Source: Roseospira visakhapatnamensis (GTDB lineage Bacteria > Pseudomonadota > Alphaproteobacteria > Rhodospirillales > Rhodospirillaceae). From it: DNA of 64,000 nt. The translations under genes were made by a program, and so were the position numbers. The notes beneath the pieces were generated by a model. The model worked only from the letters and a program-made list of their open reading frames with translations, was not told where the DNA came from and did no database searches. The stretch is from contig NZ_JACIGK010000008.1 of NCBI RefSeq assembly GCF_014197915.1, positions 1 through 64,000 of the forward strand, read 5' to 3'. This document shows, one piece after another, positions 17,626-27,887 of the stretch (position 1 is the first letter of the stretch; each line of letters starts with the position of its first letter).

Positions 17626-19758
17626 CTACTTAAGCCAGATGTCCACCGTTTCGGCGCGCCCCTCGGCGTCGATCACCGTGACCCGGGCCGCGCCGCGCCC
17701 ATCGGGCGTCCACTGCGCGCCCCGATGCCAGGGCAGGCTCGGCAGCGGCCGGCCGTTCACCAGCCAGGCATAGGGCCGGCGCCCGCCGCTGGCCTCCAGG
17801 GTCAGTCCCTGGCCCGCCTGAGCCCAATCCATGGTGGCCCTGTCGGGTGGAAAACGCAAGATCAAGGGTGGCAGGCCGTCCCGGCCCGATGCGGCCGCAG
17901 GGCCGGCGCCGACCGGCCGCAGCCGGCGCAGGGGCGGCGGCAGGTTGGCCGTGCGCGGCGCCTGAAGGATCCCCGGAGGGGGGGGGCCGGGGACAGGCCG
18001 GGCGGGCGGCGGCAGCAGGTCGAACAGCCGGCGCATCAGCGGCGCGGCGGTGTCGCGGCCGATGCGGCCGGGCACGGGGGTCCCGTCGGCGCGCCCCACC
18101 CACACGCCCACCACGTGGTCACCGTCCATTCCCAGTGCCCAGGCGTCGCGGAAGCCATAGGAGGTCCCAGTCTTGAAGGCCACGGCGCGGCCGTCGCGGG
18201 TGGCGCTGTCGGGGGCGAATCCGGTCGCCGGGGGGGCCTGGGCGAGGATCTCCACGACCTGCCAGGCGGCGGTCGCCGACAGGATGCGGACCGGCGCCGG
18301 CGTCGGGGACGGCGGTTCCACCGCCCGCACCGCGCGCCGTTGACCGCCGCTGGCCAGGGTTGCGTACAGCCCCACCATCTCCTCCAGGGTCACCCCCAGC
18401 CCACCCAGGGCCAGGGGCAGGCCCGGCCGCCCCAGCCCGCCGCGACGGCGCGGCTCGACGCCGGCGGCTCGCAGGCGGGCGGCGAAGCGCATCGGCCCGA
18501 CGCGATCCAGCACCGCCACCGCCGGCACGTTGAGCGACCGGCGCAGGGCCTCGGCGGCGGTCACCTCGCCGTGATGGGCGAAGCCGAAGTTGCCGGGGGT
18601 GTAGCCACCGCCGAACCGGGTGGGCCGATCGTCGATCTCCGTGCGCGGGTGGAGCACGCCGTCCTCGAAGGCCATGCCGTAGATCAGGGGCTTCAGGGCC
18701 GAGCCCGGCGAGCGCGGCGCCCGCGTCATGTCCACCGCCCCCTGGCGGGCGGTCTCCAGCAGGCCCGGGGATCCCACCCAGGCCCGCGCGGCGCCGGTCT
18801 CGGACTCCACCACCAGTGCCGCCACCGACAGGCGGGCGTCGTCAAGCCGCGCCGCATGGACTCTGACCAGGGCCTCGACCCGGGCTTGCAGGGTGGCGTC
18901 GAGGGTGGTCGCCAGGACCGGTCCGGCGTCGGGGGCCGCGGCACGGACCAGCCGTCCGGTCAGGTGCGGCGCCAGGACGGGCAGGGGGCGCCGCGTGGCC
19001 GGCAGGGGTTCGGCCGCCGCCTCGCGGGCCTGATCGGCGGTCAGCACGCCGGCGTCCACCATGCGCGCCAGCACCTTGGCGCGGGCGGCGCGGGCGGCCT
19101 CGGGATGGCGGTCCGGACGCAGCCTGTTGGGGGTCTGGGGCAGCGCCACCAGCAAGGCCGCCTGGCCGGGGGTCAGCCGGCGCGGTTCCTTGCCCCACCA
19201 GGCCCAGGTGGCGGCGCGCACGCCCTCCAGGTTGCCACCGAACGGGGCCAGTGTCAGATAGGCGTCGAGCACCCCGTCCCGGCCGAGGTGGGCGGTCAGT
19301 TGCAGGGCGCGCGCCATCTCGATCAGCTTCGAGGGCAGGGTGCGCGGGCGCGGCTCCAGAAGGCGGGCCGCCTGCATGGTCAGCGTGGACGCTCCCGAGA
19401 CCACGCGGCCGTGCGCCATCGCCTGCCCGGTGGCGCGCAGCACCGCCAACGGGTCCACGCCCGGGTGCCAGCCGAAGCGCCGGTCCTCGAAGGCCAGCAG
19501 CATGCGCAGATAGAGGGGGTCCACCTCGGCGGCCGTCGTCGGCAGGCGCCAGGTTTCGTCCGGGCTCAGGAAGGCGCGCAGCACCCGGCCGTGGCGGTCG
19601 GTGACCGTCCAGGTGGGCGCCAGTCGCGACAGGTCGGGCGGACACAGGGCATCCAGGACCACCGCTGCCGCCGCGCCACCGGCGGCCAGCGCCACGATGC
19701 CGGCCAGCAGCAGACGGCGCGCGCGCGACAGGAACGGGCGAGACCGTGTCTGGGTCAT
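17626..19758 (-). CDS. pbpC: Penicillin-binding protein 1C (bifunctional)
   Basis: Inner-membrane murein synthase of 710 aa. One N-terminal anchor helix (about 15-37) precedes the GT51 glycosyltransferase domain with EDRRFGWHPGVD and SGASTLTMQAARLL. The transpeptidase domain has the SxxK motif in SPGSALKPLIYG, an SLN motif in RRSLNVPAV and KTG in FKTGTSYGFRDAW. The C-terminal ~90 residues match the PBP1C accessory domain. ATG 19758 puts the basic n-region at the start; ATG 19824 adds 22 doubtful residues. The alpha-2-macroglobulin gene that often neighbours pbpC is absent here. Confidence 0.92.
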   Translation of the reverse strand: MTQTRSRPFLSRARRLLLAGIVALAAGGAAAAVVLDALCPPDLSRLAPTWTVTDRHGRVLRAFLSPDETWRLPTTAAEVDPLYLRMLLAFEDRRFGWHPGVDPLAVLRATGQAMAHGRVVSGASTLTMQAARLLEPRPRTLPSKLIEMARALQLTAHLGRDGVLDAYLTLAPFGGNLEGVRAATWAWWGKEPRRLTPGQAALLVALPQTPNRLRPDRHPEAARAARAKVLARMVDAGVLTADQAREAAAEPLPATRRPLPVLAPHLTGRLVRAAAPDAGPVLATTLDATLQARVEALVRVHAARLDDARLSVAALVVESETGAARAWVGSPGLLETARQGAVDMTRAPRSPGSALKPLIYGMAFEDGVLHPRTEIDDRPTRFGGGYTPGNFGFAHHGEVTAAEALRRSLNVPAVAVLDRVGPMRFAARLRAAGVEPRRRGGLGRPGLPLALGGLGVTLEEMVGLYATLASGGQRRAVRAVEPPSPTPAPVRILSATAAWQVVEILAQAPPATGFAPDSATRDGRAVAFKTGTSYGFRDAWALGMDGDHVVGVWVGRADGTPVPGRIGRDTAAPLMRRLFDLLPPPARPVPGPPPPGILQAPRTANLPPPLRRLRPVGAGPAAASGRDGLPPLILRFPPDRATMDWAQAGQGLTLEASGGRRPYAWLVNGRPLPSLPWHRGAQWTPDGRGAARVTVIDAEGRAETVDIWLK

Positions 19759-19882
19759 GGGTGCACGGTATCCCTGGAAAAGGCGGCTCGGTCGAGCCTG
19801 CCTCGTCCAGGGGGGCGGTTTCAAGGCGATCCGATCACTCGCGACCGCGACGCGAGCCGGCCGGTCGGATGGCGGCGGGTCG

Positions 19883-20905
19883 CTACGGCCTGGCCGCCGC
19901 GCGGGCCTCCTCCAACCAGGCGGTCCAGGTGTCCTGGTGGGTGGCGATCCAGGCCTCGGCGTGCCGCTTGATGTCCGCCTCGCTGTCCTCGCCGTCCCGC
20001 ATCAGCAGGTTCTGGGCGCTGATATCGTTGCTGGAGATCTGCATGATGGCGAACAGACGGGCCGCCGCCGGGTTGTTCTCCGCCCAGGCCCGGTTGGCCA
20101 CGATGCGCTGATTGTTGACCTCGAACCCGTAGTTGGAGCCGTCCGGCTGGCTGGTATCCGCGTTCGGGTCGTCTGGCAAGGCCGAGAAGGGGACGTTCAG
20201 CCACACCACGTCCTCGCCCGGGACCAGCACGCCCGAGATCCAGTAGGGCGTCCAGCCGTAGTACAGAACCGGCTCACCCTGTTTGAAGCGGGTGATGGTG
20301 TCGGCGATGATGGCGGAGTAGGACCCGCTGTTCTGCGCCACCGTGTCGCGCAGTCCGAAGACCTCGATCTGGTGCTCGATCACCTGTTCGCAGGCCCAGC
20401 CGGGGTTGCAACCGGTCAGGTCGGCCTTGCCGTCGCCGGTGTGGTCGAACAGGGCGGCGATCTCCGGATCCTTGAACTGGCCCAGGTTGGTGATGCCGTG
20501 TTCGTCGGCGGTCTTCTTGTCGATCAGGTAGCCCTGCAGGCCGTTGGGGGCATACACTCCCTCACGATAGAGGGTGTCGCGGCCGCCGGCATTTTCGAAG
20601 AAGCCGGCCTGCTGCGGGTCCCAGTTGTCCGCCATGACCGTGGCGTCGCCGTTGGCGATGGCGATGAAGGCGGCCGCATACTCCACCTCCCGGATGGGCT
20701 CCACCGTGTACCCCAGGTCTTCCAGCGCCTTCATGACCAGGATGGTCTGGAAGGTTTCCTCGGCGATGGAGGACTTCAGCGGAATGACGGTCACGCCCGC
20801 GCCGGGCCGGTCGGACGCCAGCGCCGGTGTCGCGGTGATGATCGCGATCAGGCCGGCGGCCAGGATATCGCGCAGCGGGCGACGGTGGGCGGTATTGCGT
20901 CTCAT
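19883..20905 (-). CDS. proX: Glycine betaine/proline ABC transporter substrate-binding protein ProX, copy 2
   Basis: Periplasmic OpuAC/ProX-type binding protein of 340 aa with a signal peptide ending at PALAS. Conserved blocks include KSSIAEETFQT, DNWDPQQ and GWTPYWISGVLVPGEDVVWL; the tryptophans there are the usual betaine-cage candidates. It is about three-quarters identical to the upstream copy and exactly the same length, so it is a tandem duplicate. The frame is open to 21448, but ATG 20905 with AAGAGG upstream gives the signal peptide. Downstream it lacks a clear terminator. Confidence 0.92.
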   Translation of the reverse strand: MRRNTAHRRPLRDILAAGLIAIITATPALASDRPGAGVTVIPLKSSIAEETFQTILVMKALEDLGYTVEPIREVEYAAAFIAIANGDATVMADNWDPQQAGFFENAGGRDTLYREGVYAPNGLQGYLIDKKTADEHGITNLGQFKDPEIAALFDHTGDGKADLTGCNPGWACEQVIEHQIEVFGLRDTVAQNSGSYSAIIADTITRFKQGEPVLYYGWTPYWISGVLVPGEDVVWLNVPFSALPDDPNADTSQPDGSNYGFEVNNQRIVANRAWAENNPAAARLFAIMQISSNDISAQNLLMRDGEDSEADIKRHAEAWIATHQDTWTAWLEEARAAARP

Positions 20906-21126
20906 GCCAGGGCCTCTTTCTCTGTTCATCCTGAAGCGTGTGGGGGTGCCGGGCGGGACCCGGCGGTGTGTCCGGCGCCGTCCTGGTCTGGAGGGTTGGA
21001 TCTGGACACCCCCAAAAAACCGCTGGCGCCCCGGGGAGCGGTCATGGAACCCATGGCCGTCGCCGATGGCGCCAGGCGGGAAGGGAGGGGCCGCCGCCCG
21101 GTGGGGCGACGGCGTCGTCACGGATG

Positions 21127-22149
21127 TTACTCGGCGGCGGCGCGGGCCTCGTCGAGCCACGCGTTCCAGGTATCCTGGTGGGCGGCGATCCAGGCATCGG
21201 CATGCCGCGCGATGTCCGCCTCGCTGTCCTCGCCCTCGCGCATCTTCAGGTTCTGCGCGCTGATGTCGTTGCTGGAGATCTGCATGACGGCGAACAGCTT
21301 GGCGGCGGCCGGGTTGGCCTCGGCGAACGCGCGATTGGCGACGATGCGCTGGTCGTTCGCCTGGAAGCCGTAGTTGGAGCCATCCGGCAGGCTGGTGTCG
21401 ACGTCCTCGCGGGCACCCGGCAGGGAGGAGAACGGCACGTTCAGCCACACCACATCCTCGCCCGGCACCAGGACGCCGGAGATCCAGTACGGGGTCCAGG
21501 TGTAGTACAGGATGGACTCGCCCTGCTCGTATCGGGTGATGGTGTCGGCGATGATGGCCGAATAGGATCCCTGATTGTGGGTCACGGTATCCCGCAGCTC
21601 ATAGGCATCCAGATGATGCTCGATCACCTTCTCGCAGCCCCAGCCGGGCGTGCAGCCGGACAGGTCGGCCTTGCCATCGCCGTTGTTATCGAACAGGGCG
21701 GCGATCTCCGGGTCCTTGAGTTGGCCCAGGTTGGTGATGCCGTGTTCGTCGGCGGTCTTCTTGTCGATCAGGTAGCCCTGCAGACCCTGGGGGGCGTAGA
21801 CACCTTCGCGATAGATCTTGTCCTCACCGCCGGCCTGATTGAAGAAGTCGATGTGCAGCGGGTCCCAGTGGTCGGCCAGGAAGGTCCCGTCGCCATTGGC
21901 GATGGCGACATGCGCGGCCGCGTACTCCAGTTCCTTGATGGGCTCGACGGTGTAGCCCAGCTCTTCCAGGGCCTTCATCACCAGCACGGTCTGGAAGGTC
22001 TCCTCGGCGATGGAGCTCTTCAACGGCACGACGGTGACGCCCTCGCCGGGCATGTCGGCGGCCAGCGCCGGGGCGGAGGCCAGGGCAAGGGCCAGGCCGG
22101 CGGTCGTCGCCAGACCGCGCAGGGTCTTCAAATCGGTCACGTGGGTCAT
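21127..22149 (-). CDS. proX: Glycine betaine/proline ABC transporter substrate-binding protein ProX, copy 1
   Basis: Periplasmic binding protein of 340 aa, signal peptide ending at APALAA. Same architecture as the next copy. Around the presumed ligand site it differs (DHWDPLHID here, DNWDPQQAG there; YYTWTPYW here, YYGWTPYW there), which may change ligand preference. It begins 90 bases after the proW stop, so it belongs to the proVWXX transcription unit. ATG 22149 has GGGAGA upstream. The two copies are separated by about 220 noncoding bases. Confidence 0.92.
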   Translation of the reverse strand: MTHVTDLKTLRGLATTAGLALALASAPALAADMPGEGVTVVPLKSSIAEETFQTVLVMKALEELGYTVEPIKELEYAAAHVAIANGDGTFLADHWDPLHIDFFNQAGGEDKIYREGVYAPQGLQGYLIDKKTADEHGITNLGQLKDPEIAALFDNNGDGKADLSGCTPGWGCEKVIEHHLDAYELRDTVTHNQGSYSAIIADTITRYEQGESILYYTWTPYWISGVLVPGEDVVWLNVPFSSLPGAREDVDTSLPDGSNYGFQANDQRIVANRAFAEANPAAAKLFAVMQISSNDISAQNLKMREGEDSEADIARHADAWIAAHQDTWNAWLDEARAAAE

Positions 22150-22238
22150 GGTGTGGTCTCCCTTCACTGTGTTTGTGGGGCCGGGATGGGGCCGCGCCCG
22201 CCGGGACGGGGCGGCCAACCCTGGTCCTTCGGCCGGTC

Positions 22239-23378
22239 TCATGCACGGCCGTTCGTGTTGGCCTGGGGTCCGGCCAGACCCATCAGGCGCCGGCGGACCA
22301 GACCCGTCGGTCCGGTGTCGTACCAGGGTACGTTGCCCCGGTCACGGCGCGAGACTCCCAGGGCCTGGGTCATGCGGTCGATGATGATGGCCAGAAGGAC
22401 GATCCCGACACCGCCCACGGTCGCCAGGCCCATGTCGAGACGGCCGATGCCCCGCAGCACCATCTGCCCCAGCCCGCCGACGGCGATCATGGAGGCGATC
22501 ACCACCATGGACAGGGCCAGCATGAGGGTCTGGTTGACGCCGGCCATGATGGTGGGCATGGCCAGTGGCAACTGAACCTTGAACAGCAACTGGCGGTCGG
22601 AGGCGCCGAAACTGCGCGCCGCCTCGATCAGGTCGCCGGGGACCTGACGGATGCCCAGGTTGGTGAGGCGGATCAAGGGTGGCAGCGCGAAGATGATGGT
22701 CACCACCACGCCGGGCACGTTGCCGATGCCGAACAGCATGACGATGGGCACCAGGTAGACGAAGGCCGGCGTGGTCTGCATGGCATCCAGGATCGGCCGC
22801 ACGATCTGCCCCGCCCGGTCGCTGCGCGCCAGCCAGATTCCGCTGGGCAACCCCAGGAGGACACAGAAGAACACCGAGGTGAACACCAGGGCCAGGGTGA
22901 CCATGGCCTGGTCCCAGGCACCGATCAGGCCGACGAAGGTCAGCGACAACAGGGCGCCGAGACCCAGGCGCCACCCGGACGCCTGCCAGGCCAGCAAGCC
23001 GATCAGCACCAGCATGACGATCGCCGGCACGCCCAGAAGCGTGCCCTCGATGGTCGTCAGCACGCCGTCGACGGGCCAGCGGATGGCCTGGAACACCGGG
23101 CGGAAGTTGGCCACGACCCAGTTGAGGAGTTGCTCCACCCAGCTATCGAGCGGAATGACCGTCGTCTCGAAGGGGTGCAGCAGGTCGAAGGTCTGGTCCG
23201 GGGCTGGCGCGGCCTGGCTGAGCCAGTCGCCGCCGCCGGACTGCGGCGCCTCGCTTCCGGCCGATCCCCCCCAGGGATTGGCGGCCGACGCGGACGAGGG
23301 CTCGGCGGGGGCCTCGGGTGCGGCGCCGGAGCCGGTGGCCCAGGGATTGGTCGCGGTGGTGGCGGTGTCGTCAGGCAT
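22239..23378 (-). CDS. proW: Glycine betaine/proline ABC transporter permease ProW
   Basis: Inner-membrane permease of 379 aa. A Pro/Ser/Gly-rich cytoplasmic N-terminal tail (1-60) precedes the membrane region, an arrangement also seen in enteric ProW. The EAA-type loop for contact with the ATPase is visible at [22 protein letters not shown]. Its start overlaps the proV stop by 8 bases, indicating coupled translation. Together with ProV and the two ProX proteins it would import compatible solutes under osmotic stress. Confidence 0.92.
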   Translation of the reverse strand: MPDDTATTATNPWATGSGAAPEAPAEPSSASAANPWGGSAGSEAPQSGGGDWLSQAAPAPDQTFDLLHPFETTVIPLDSWVEQLLNWVVANFRPVFQAIRWPVDGVLTTIEGTLLGVPAIVMLVLIGLLAWQASGWRLGLGALLSLTFVGLIGAWDQAMVTLALVFTSVFFCVLLGLPSGIWLARSDRAGQIVRPILDAMQTTPAFVYLVPIVMLFGIGNVPGVVVTIIFALPPLIRLTNLGIRQVPGDLIEAARSFGASDRQLLFKVQLPLAMPTIMAGVNQTLMLALSMVVIASMIAVGGLGQMVLRGIGRLDMGLATVGGVGIVLLAIIIDRMTQALGVSRRDRGNVPWYDTGPTGLVRRRLMGLAGPQANTNGRA

Positions 23379-24582
23379 CGTCGGCGCCCTCCCTGTTCAA
23401 GGCTTCCAGCAGCATGGCGCGCGAGACCACGCCCACGTAACGGCCCGTGTCGTCCACCACGGGCAGACCGCAGGGGGCCTGGGCGACGGGGCCGATGATC
23501 TCGCCAATGCTGGTATCGGCCGTGACCGGTGTGATGTCCGCCAGGAAGGCGTTGTGCAGTTGCGGTTTGGCGGTCTTGGCTTCGGCCTCCAGGGAGGCCA
23601 CCGAGACGACGCCATGGTAATGCTGGCGCTTGCAGACCACGTAGGCGAAGTCCCGGTCGTGCTTGGCGATGCGTTGCAGGGCGGCGCGCACCGTGCCCTC
23701 GCGGTCCATCATGGTGACCTGCTGCTTCACGGCGATGTCGCCGGCGGTCAGCACGTTTGACACATTCACGCCCCGGAAGAACGACTTCACGTAGTCGTCG
23801 GCCGGGTTGTTCAGAATCTCGTCTGGCGTACCCACCTGCACCACGCGGCCGCCTTCCATGATGGCGATGCGGTCGCCGATGCGCATGGCCTCGTCCAGAT
23901 CGTGGGAGATGAAGACGATGGTGCGCTTCTGCTCCTCCTGGAGGGCCACCAGTTCGTCCTGCATCTCGCAGCGGATCAGCGGGTCGAGGGCGCTGAACGC
24001 CTCGTCCATCAGCATGATCGACGGATCGTTGGCCAGCGCCCGGGCCAAGCCGACGCGCTGCTGCATGCCCCCCGACAACTCGTTGGGATAGCTGTTGGCC
24101 CAGGCCGCCAGGCCCACCTGTTCCAGGGCGGTCATGGCGCGCGCTTCGCGGTCCGCCTTGCTCACGGCCGACAGTTCCAGCCCGAAGGCGGTGTTGGCGA
24201 GCACGGTCAGATGCGGCATCAGGGCGAACGACTGGAACACCATGCTGATGTGCTGGCGCCGGAAGTCGATCAGTTGGTTTGCCGACATCTGGGCAATGTC
24301 GGAGCCGTCGACGATGATCTCTCCGGCGGACGGATCGATCAGCCGATTGAGCATCCGCACCAGGGTGGACTTGCCCGATCCGGACAACCCCATGACGACA
24401 AAAATCTCGCCCTCGCGCACAGAGAACGAGGCGTCGCATACACCGATGGTCATGCCGGTCTTCTCGAAGACCTCGTCCTTGGTCATCCCCTGACGCTGTA
24501 GGGCGATGGCCTCCGCAGGGTCGTCGCCGAACACCTTGTACAGGTTTCGGACGACGAGCTTTTCGCTGCCGCTCAAGTTCAT
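23371..24582 (-). CDS. proV: Glycine betaine/proline ABC transporter ATP-binding protein ProV
   Basis: ATPase of 403 aa. Walker A is GLSGSGKST near residues 65-72, the signature is [15 protein letters not shown], and Walker B with the catalytic Glu is [13 protein letters not shown]. The C-terminal third carries a pair of CBS domains (two blocks, ending [14 protein letters not shown]), which in OpuA-type transporters sense ionic strength or nucleotides. ATG 24582 is preceded by AAGGA and a promoter 40-75 bases upstream. The longer ATG 24657 would overlap that promoter. Confidence 0.94.
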   Translation of the reverse strand: MNLSGSEKLVVRNLYKVFGDDPAEAIALQRQGMTKDEVFEKTGMTIGVCDASFSVREGEIFVVMGLSGSGKSTLVRMLNRLIDPSAGEIIVDGSDIAQMSANQLIDFRRQHISMVFQSFALMPHLTVLANTAFGLELSAVSKADREARAMTALEQVGLAAWANSYPNELSGGMQQRVGLARALANDPSIMLMDEAFSALDPLIRCEMQDELVALQEEQKRTIVFISHDLDEAMRIGDRIAIMEGGRVVQVGTPDEILNNPADDYVKSFFRGVNVSNVLTAGDIAVKQQVTMMDREGTVRAALQRIAKHDRDFAYVVCKRQHYHGVVSVASLEAEAKTAKPQLHNAFLADITPVTADTSIGEIIGPVAQAPCGLPVVDDTGRYVGVVSRAMLLEALNREGADDA

Positions 24583-24628
24583 GTATCCTTGTCGGTAATA
24601 AATCGTATGGCGTTTTGGGATGAGGAGA

Positions 24629-24657
24629 ATCGTAGGCACACGAGCGTAGCCTGTCAA
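24629..24657 (-). promoter_or_regulatory. Sigma70-type promoter of proVWXX
   Basis: On the minus strand TTGACA (plus 24652-24657) and TACGAT (plus 24629-24634) are separated by exactly 17 bases. The expected transcription start is near 24622, giving a ~40-base leader to the proV ATG. Confidence 0.65.
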
Positions 24658-24830
24658 CCGAATATCCCTCAGATTCTCAAGCCAAAAAACTCTGAAAAAT
24701 AGATGATGTTTAGTGGAAGTATATACTTTTTCCCTGCTGTTATCTCCGTCTTCATATTGTTATCAACAAGAATTATTCTGTATAGCACGAAGAGTTTGCG
24801 GAATTGACTATGGGGTCATGATTGCCGCCG
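24658..24830. other. AT-rich intergenic patch between proV and lptD
   Basis: Roughly 170 bases, very AT-rich against a strongly GC-rich background, with runs such as TATATACTTTTTCC. No ORF is present. It lies directly upstream of the proV promoter. It may be an upstream activating or nucleoid-protein-binding region for osmotic control, or a remnant of imported DNA. Confidence 0.45.
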
Positions 24831-24917
24831 CGCCACGTCCACCCCCTCGTCGAAGGAATTCGTTGGCGACTCCGGAATAGGCGCCAAGAATCGGGCCTTG
24901 CAGGGCACGGGTTGTCG

Positions 24918-24945
24918 ATCCCGCTTGACTCTCGTCAAGCGGGAT
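24918..24945. other. Perfect 11-bp hairpin upstream of lptD
   Basis: ATCCCGCTTGA (24918-24928) pairs with TCAAGCGGGAT (24935-24945) around a 6-base loop. It is about 200 bases before the lptD start. No T-tract is present. It could be an operator, a leader structure, or a repeat. Confidence 0.5.
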
Positions 24946-25151
24946 GGCCGTCGTGATCCGCGACTCGGTCGGGGGGGGCGTTATCCCGGGTTGACCGCCG
25001 ACCGGTCGACTCGGGAGCCTTGACCCGCGCCAAGCTGTTGTCGAAAAAGGCGGGGTGATTGTTCGGTCTTCGGGCCTGGCATCGCGGCGTCCAAGGCCGC
25101 GTGGGAGAGATGGTCCCCGACGAACGCGGCGGGACAGGGAAAAAACAGGCG

Positions 25152-27797
25152 ATGGGTGTTCTGATGGCGGTGACCCGCGTGGCTGTTCTGGCGGTGGGCG
25201 GCCTGGTGGTGGCGATCGAGCCGTTGGCCGCCCAGTCCCTTGATCCGGGGGATCTGGCGGGACCGGGCGCGGGCTTCCGCGAGATGTCCGTCGACATGGG
25301 GCCGGACGTGGGGAGCGGCAGCGGCGCCGCCGGTCTCGGCATCCTGGGCAGCCTGTCGGGCGCCGCGCCGGCAGCGTCGGGCGCGGCGGGGCGGGGGTTC
25401 CGGATGCAAACCGTGCCGGACCGCCTGCCGGGCGGGATGGCGACGGCGGGCGCGGCCGCGCCCGCGCGATCGGGGCCCGCGTCCCCGGGCGTGGTGACGG
25501 TGGCACCCGTGGCGGTGCCCGACGTACGCCTGCGGCCGGTTCCCACCACCCTGCCGCCCGTGTCCGCGCCGGCCGCGCGACCCACGACCGTCTCCGCGCC
25601 CGCATCCACGACCACGGTGGAGCCGGCCCCGGCCTCCACGGCGACGCCGGGGGCCGGCGGCGCGGCGCCCGTTCCCGCGTCGACCGAGAGCGGCGATGAG
25701 CCGACACTGATCCGCGCCGACGAGTTGAGCCGCGATGCCGACCTGGGAACCTACTCGGCGCGCGGCAACGTGGAACTGACCAACGGCGGGCGGATGGTTA
25801 TGGCCGACACGGTCACCTACAACGAACGCGCCGACCTCGTCACCGCCAACGGCAATGTGCGCGTCGTCGAGGCCGACGGCACCACCTACTTCGCCAACTA
25901 CGTGGAGCTGTCCAGCGACTTCCGGGACGGCTTCGTGCGCGACATGGCGGTGCTGTTGGAGGATCGCTCCCGCATCACCGCCGTCTACGCCACCCGGACC
26001 GGCGGGACGCGCAAGGACTTCTGGAAGGGGATCTACAGCCCCTGCGACACCTGTCCCACCGCCGAGGGGAGCCCCTGGCCCACCCTGAGCGGCAACAACG
26101 CCTCGGGCGGGCGGGAGCGCCAGCGTCCGCTATGGCAAGTCCGCGCGGCGCATGTGACCCACGACGAGGTCGAGCGCGACATCATCTACCGCGACGCCGT
26201 CCTGGAGGTGTTCGGGATCCCGGTGGCCTATACGCCCTATCTGTCGCAGCCCGACCCCACCGTCTATCGCCGCAGTGGCCTCCTGACGCCGACCTTCGGG
26301 GTTGACGATCAGTTGGGATTCTGGACCGAGGTTCCCTACTACTACATCATCGATGACCATCAGGACGCGACCGTCGCCGTGCGGGGCATGAGCGACGAGG
26401 GATGGTTGCTGCGGCCGGAGTACCGGCGCCGGTTCGGCGACGGCGAGCTGTTCGTCGAGGGCAGCTTGACCGACGACGGCGAGGAGGGCCTGGCCGGGCA
26501 CCTGAACGCCCGGGGGCAGTGGCACATCAACGAGATCTGGCGGGCCGGATTCGACAGCCAGTACGCCTCCTCCGACACCTATCGGGACCGCTACGACTTC
26601 GGCAACCCCACCTGGCTGACCAATCACGCCTGGTTAGAGGCGTTCCAGGGACGCAGCTACGCCGCCGTGGAAGCCCTCAGTTACACCGACAACCGGGCGA
26701 ACCGCGACGACGACGATAATCCTCGCGTCCTGCCGTTGATGACCTACGACTATGTCAGCGACCCGGGTGCCTGGGGGGACACGACCCGCCTGTGGGGCGG
26801 CTTCCAGAGCATCTTCCGGGAGGAGGGGACGCGCAGCCAGCGCCTGTCGGGCTCGCTGGGCTGGACCCTGCCGGGAACCACGGGCTGGGGGCTGGCCTAC
26901 GAGGTGGCCACCGATCTCAACACCGACCTCTACTGGGTGGAGGACGCCAACGTCGTGGACGGCGACACCACCTCCGGGTTCGACGGCACGGTGGCGCGGA
27001 TCTATCCCAGCGCCCTCGTGACGATGCGCTATCCCCTGATGCGGAGCGGCGCGGAGGGAACCCAGATCGTGGAGCCGATCGTCAGCCTGGGCCTGGCGCC
27101 GCCGGACCTGAACACCCGGCATATCCCCAACGAGGACAGCCGCGACGCCACCCTCCACGGCGGTACGCTGTTCTCGGGCGATCGGTACGCCGGCCGGGAT
27201 CGCGTCGATGATGGCGTGACCGTCAATTACGGCGCGCGCTGGACCTGGCTGGGGAGCGAGGGGCGGCGGCTGTCGGCGCAGTTCGGGCAGGTCTACCGGG
27301 TGTTCGACGCCAGCGCCTTCTTTCCCGAGAATGCCGGCTACGGCGATGGTCTGTCCGACTATGTGGGGCAGATCGACGCCGTGCCCCATCCCTACCTGGA
27401 CCTGTTCTACCGCTTCCGCCTGGACCGCGACGACCTGTCGCCCAACAGCACCGTGGTGGGCTTCCGCGCCGGGCCGCCGGTGTTCAACGTCAGCGGGACC
27501 TACCTTTCGGTCCCGGCCTATGCCGAGGACGGTGGCACCGACATTACGGCCCGGGAGGAACTGGTGGGCGGCGTCGGCATCACCTTCGACCGATTCTGGA
27601 CGACGTGGGGCGGCGCCCGGTACGATGTGCGCCAGTCTCGCGTGGTGGACGCCTGGGCCGGCCTTTCCTATGACGACGAGTGCCTGGGCCTGGGCCTGAA
27701 TTACACCACAAATTACAACGAAGTCAGTGGCGAGAGGGTGGGCCAGAGCGTGCTGTTGCGTCTGACCCTGAAGACCCTGGGCGAGATCAGCTTCTAG
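25152..27797 (+). CDS. lptD: LPS-assembly protein LptD
   Basis: Outer-membrane LPS translocon of 881 aa. The signal peptide ends near EPLAAQS. A ~130-residue Pro/Ala/Thr-rich linker then precedes the OstA/LptA-like beta-jellyroll domain (from about LIRADELSRDADLGTYSARG). The long C-terminal half is a 26-strand type beta-barrel ending in Phe. Cysteines in SPCDTCP (jellyroll) and DDECLG (near the C-terminus) may form the disulfides needed for maturation. Several ATGs exist; 25152 starts the signal peptide. The long low-complexity linker is unusual. surA follows at once, as is typical. Confidence 0.92.
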   Translation: MGVLMAVTRVAVLAVGGLVVAIEPLAAQSLDPGDLAGPGAGFREMSVDMGPDVGSGSGAAGLGILGSLSGAAPAASGAAGRGFRMQTVPDRLPGGMATAGAAAPARSGPASPGVVTVAPVAVPDVRLRPVPTTLPPVSAPAARPTTVSAPASTTTVEPAPASTATPGAGGAAPVPASTESGDEPTLIRADELSRDADLGTYSARGNVELTNGGRMVMADTVTYNERADLVTANGNVRVVEADGTTYFANYVELSSDFRDGFVRDMAVLLEDRSRITAVYATRTGGTRKDFWKGIYSPCDTCPTAEGSPWPTLSGNNASGGRERQRPLWQVRAAHVTHDEVERDIIYRDAVLEVFGIPVAYTPYLSQPDPTVYRRSGLLTPTFGVDDQLGFWTEVPYYYIIDDHQDATVAVRGMSDEGWLLRPEYRRRFGDGELFVEGSLTDDGEEGLAGHLNARGQWHINEIWRAGFDSQYASSDTYRDRYDFGNPTWLTNHAWLEAFQGRSYAAVEALSYTDNRANRDDDDNPRVLPLMTYDYVSDPGAWGDTTRLWGGFQSIFREEGTRSQRLSGSLGWTLPGTTGWGLAYEVATDLNTDLYWVEDANVVDGDTTSGFDGTVARIYPSALVTMRYPLMRSGAEGTQIVEPIVSLGLAPPDLNTRHIPNEDSRDATLHGGTLFSGDRYAGRDRVDDGVTVNYGARWTWLGSEGRRLSAQFGQVYRVFDASAFFPENAGYGDGLSDYVGQIDAVPHPYLDLFYRFRLDRDDLSPNSTVVGFRAGPPVFNVSGTYLSVPAYAEDGGTDITAREELVGGVGITFDRFWTTWGGARYDVRQSRVVDAWAGLSYDDECLGLGLNYTTNYNEVSGERVGQSVLLRLTLKTLGEISF

Positions 27798-27887
27798 ATG
27801 CCCCCTGATGGCCGCCGCGTCGCGCCGGGCGTTTTGCGCCCGACCGCCCGCCCGACGTGGCGCCAACCCTGGACGTGGAGGGACTCC

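Noticed and set aside
16102-19971. Plus-strand open frame of nearly 1,300 codons
   Set aside because: Antisense of mepA and pbpC, both with full catalytic motifs. High GC removes stop codons from shadow frames.
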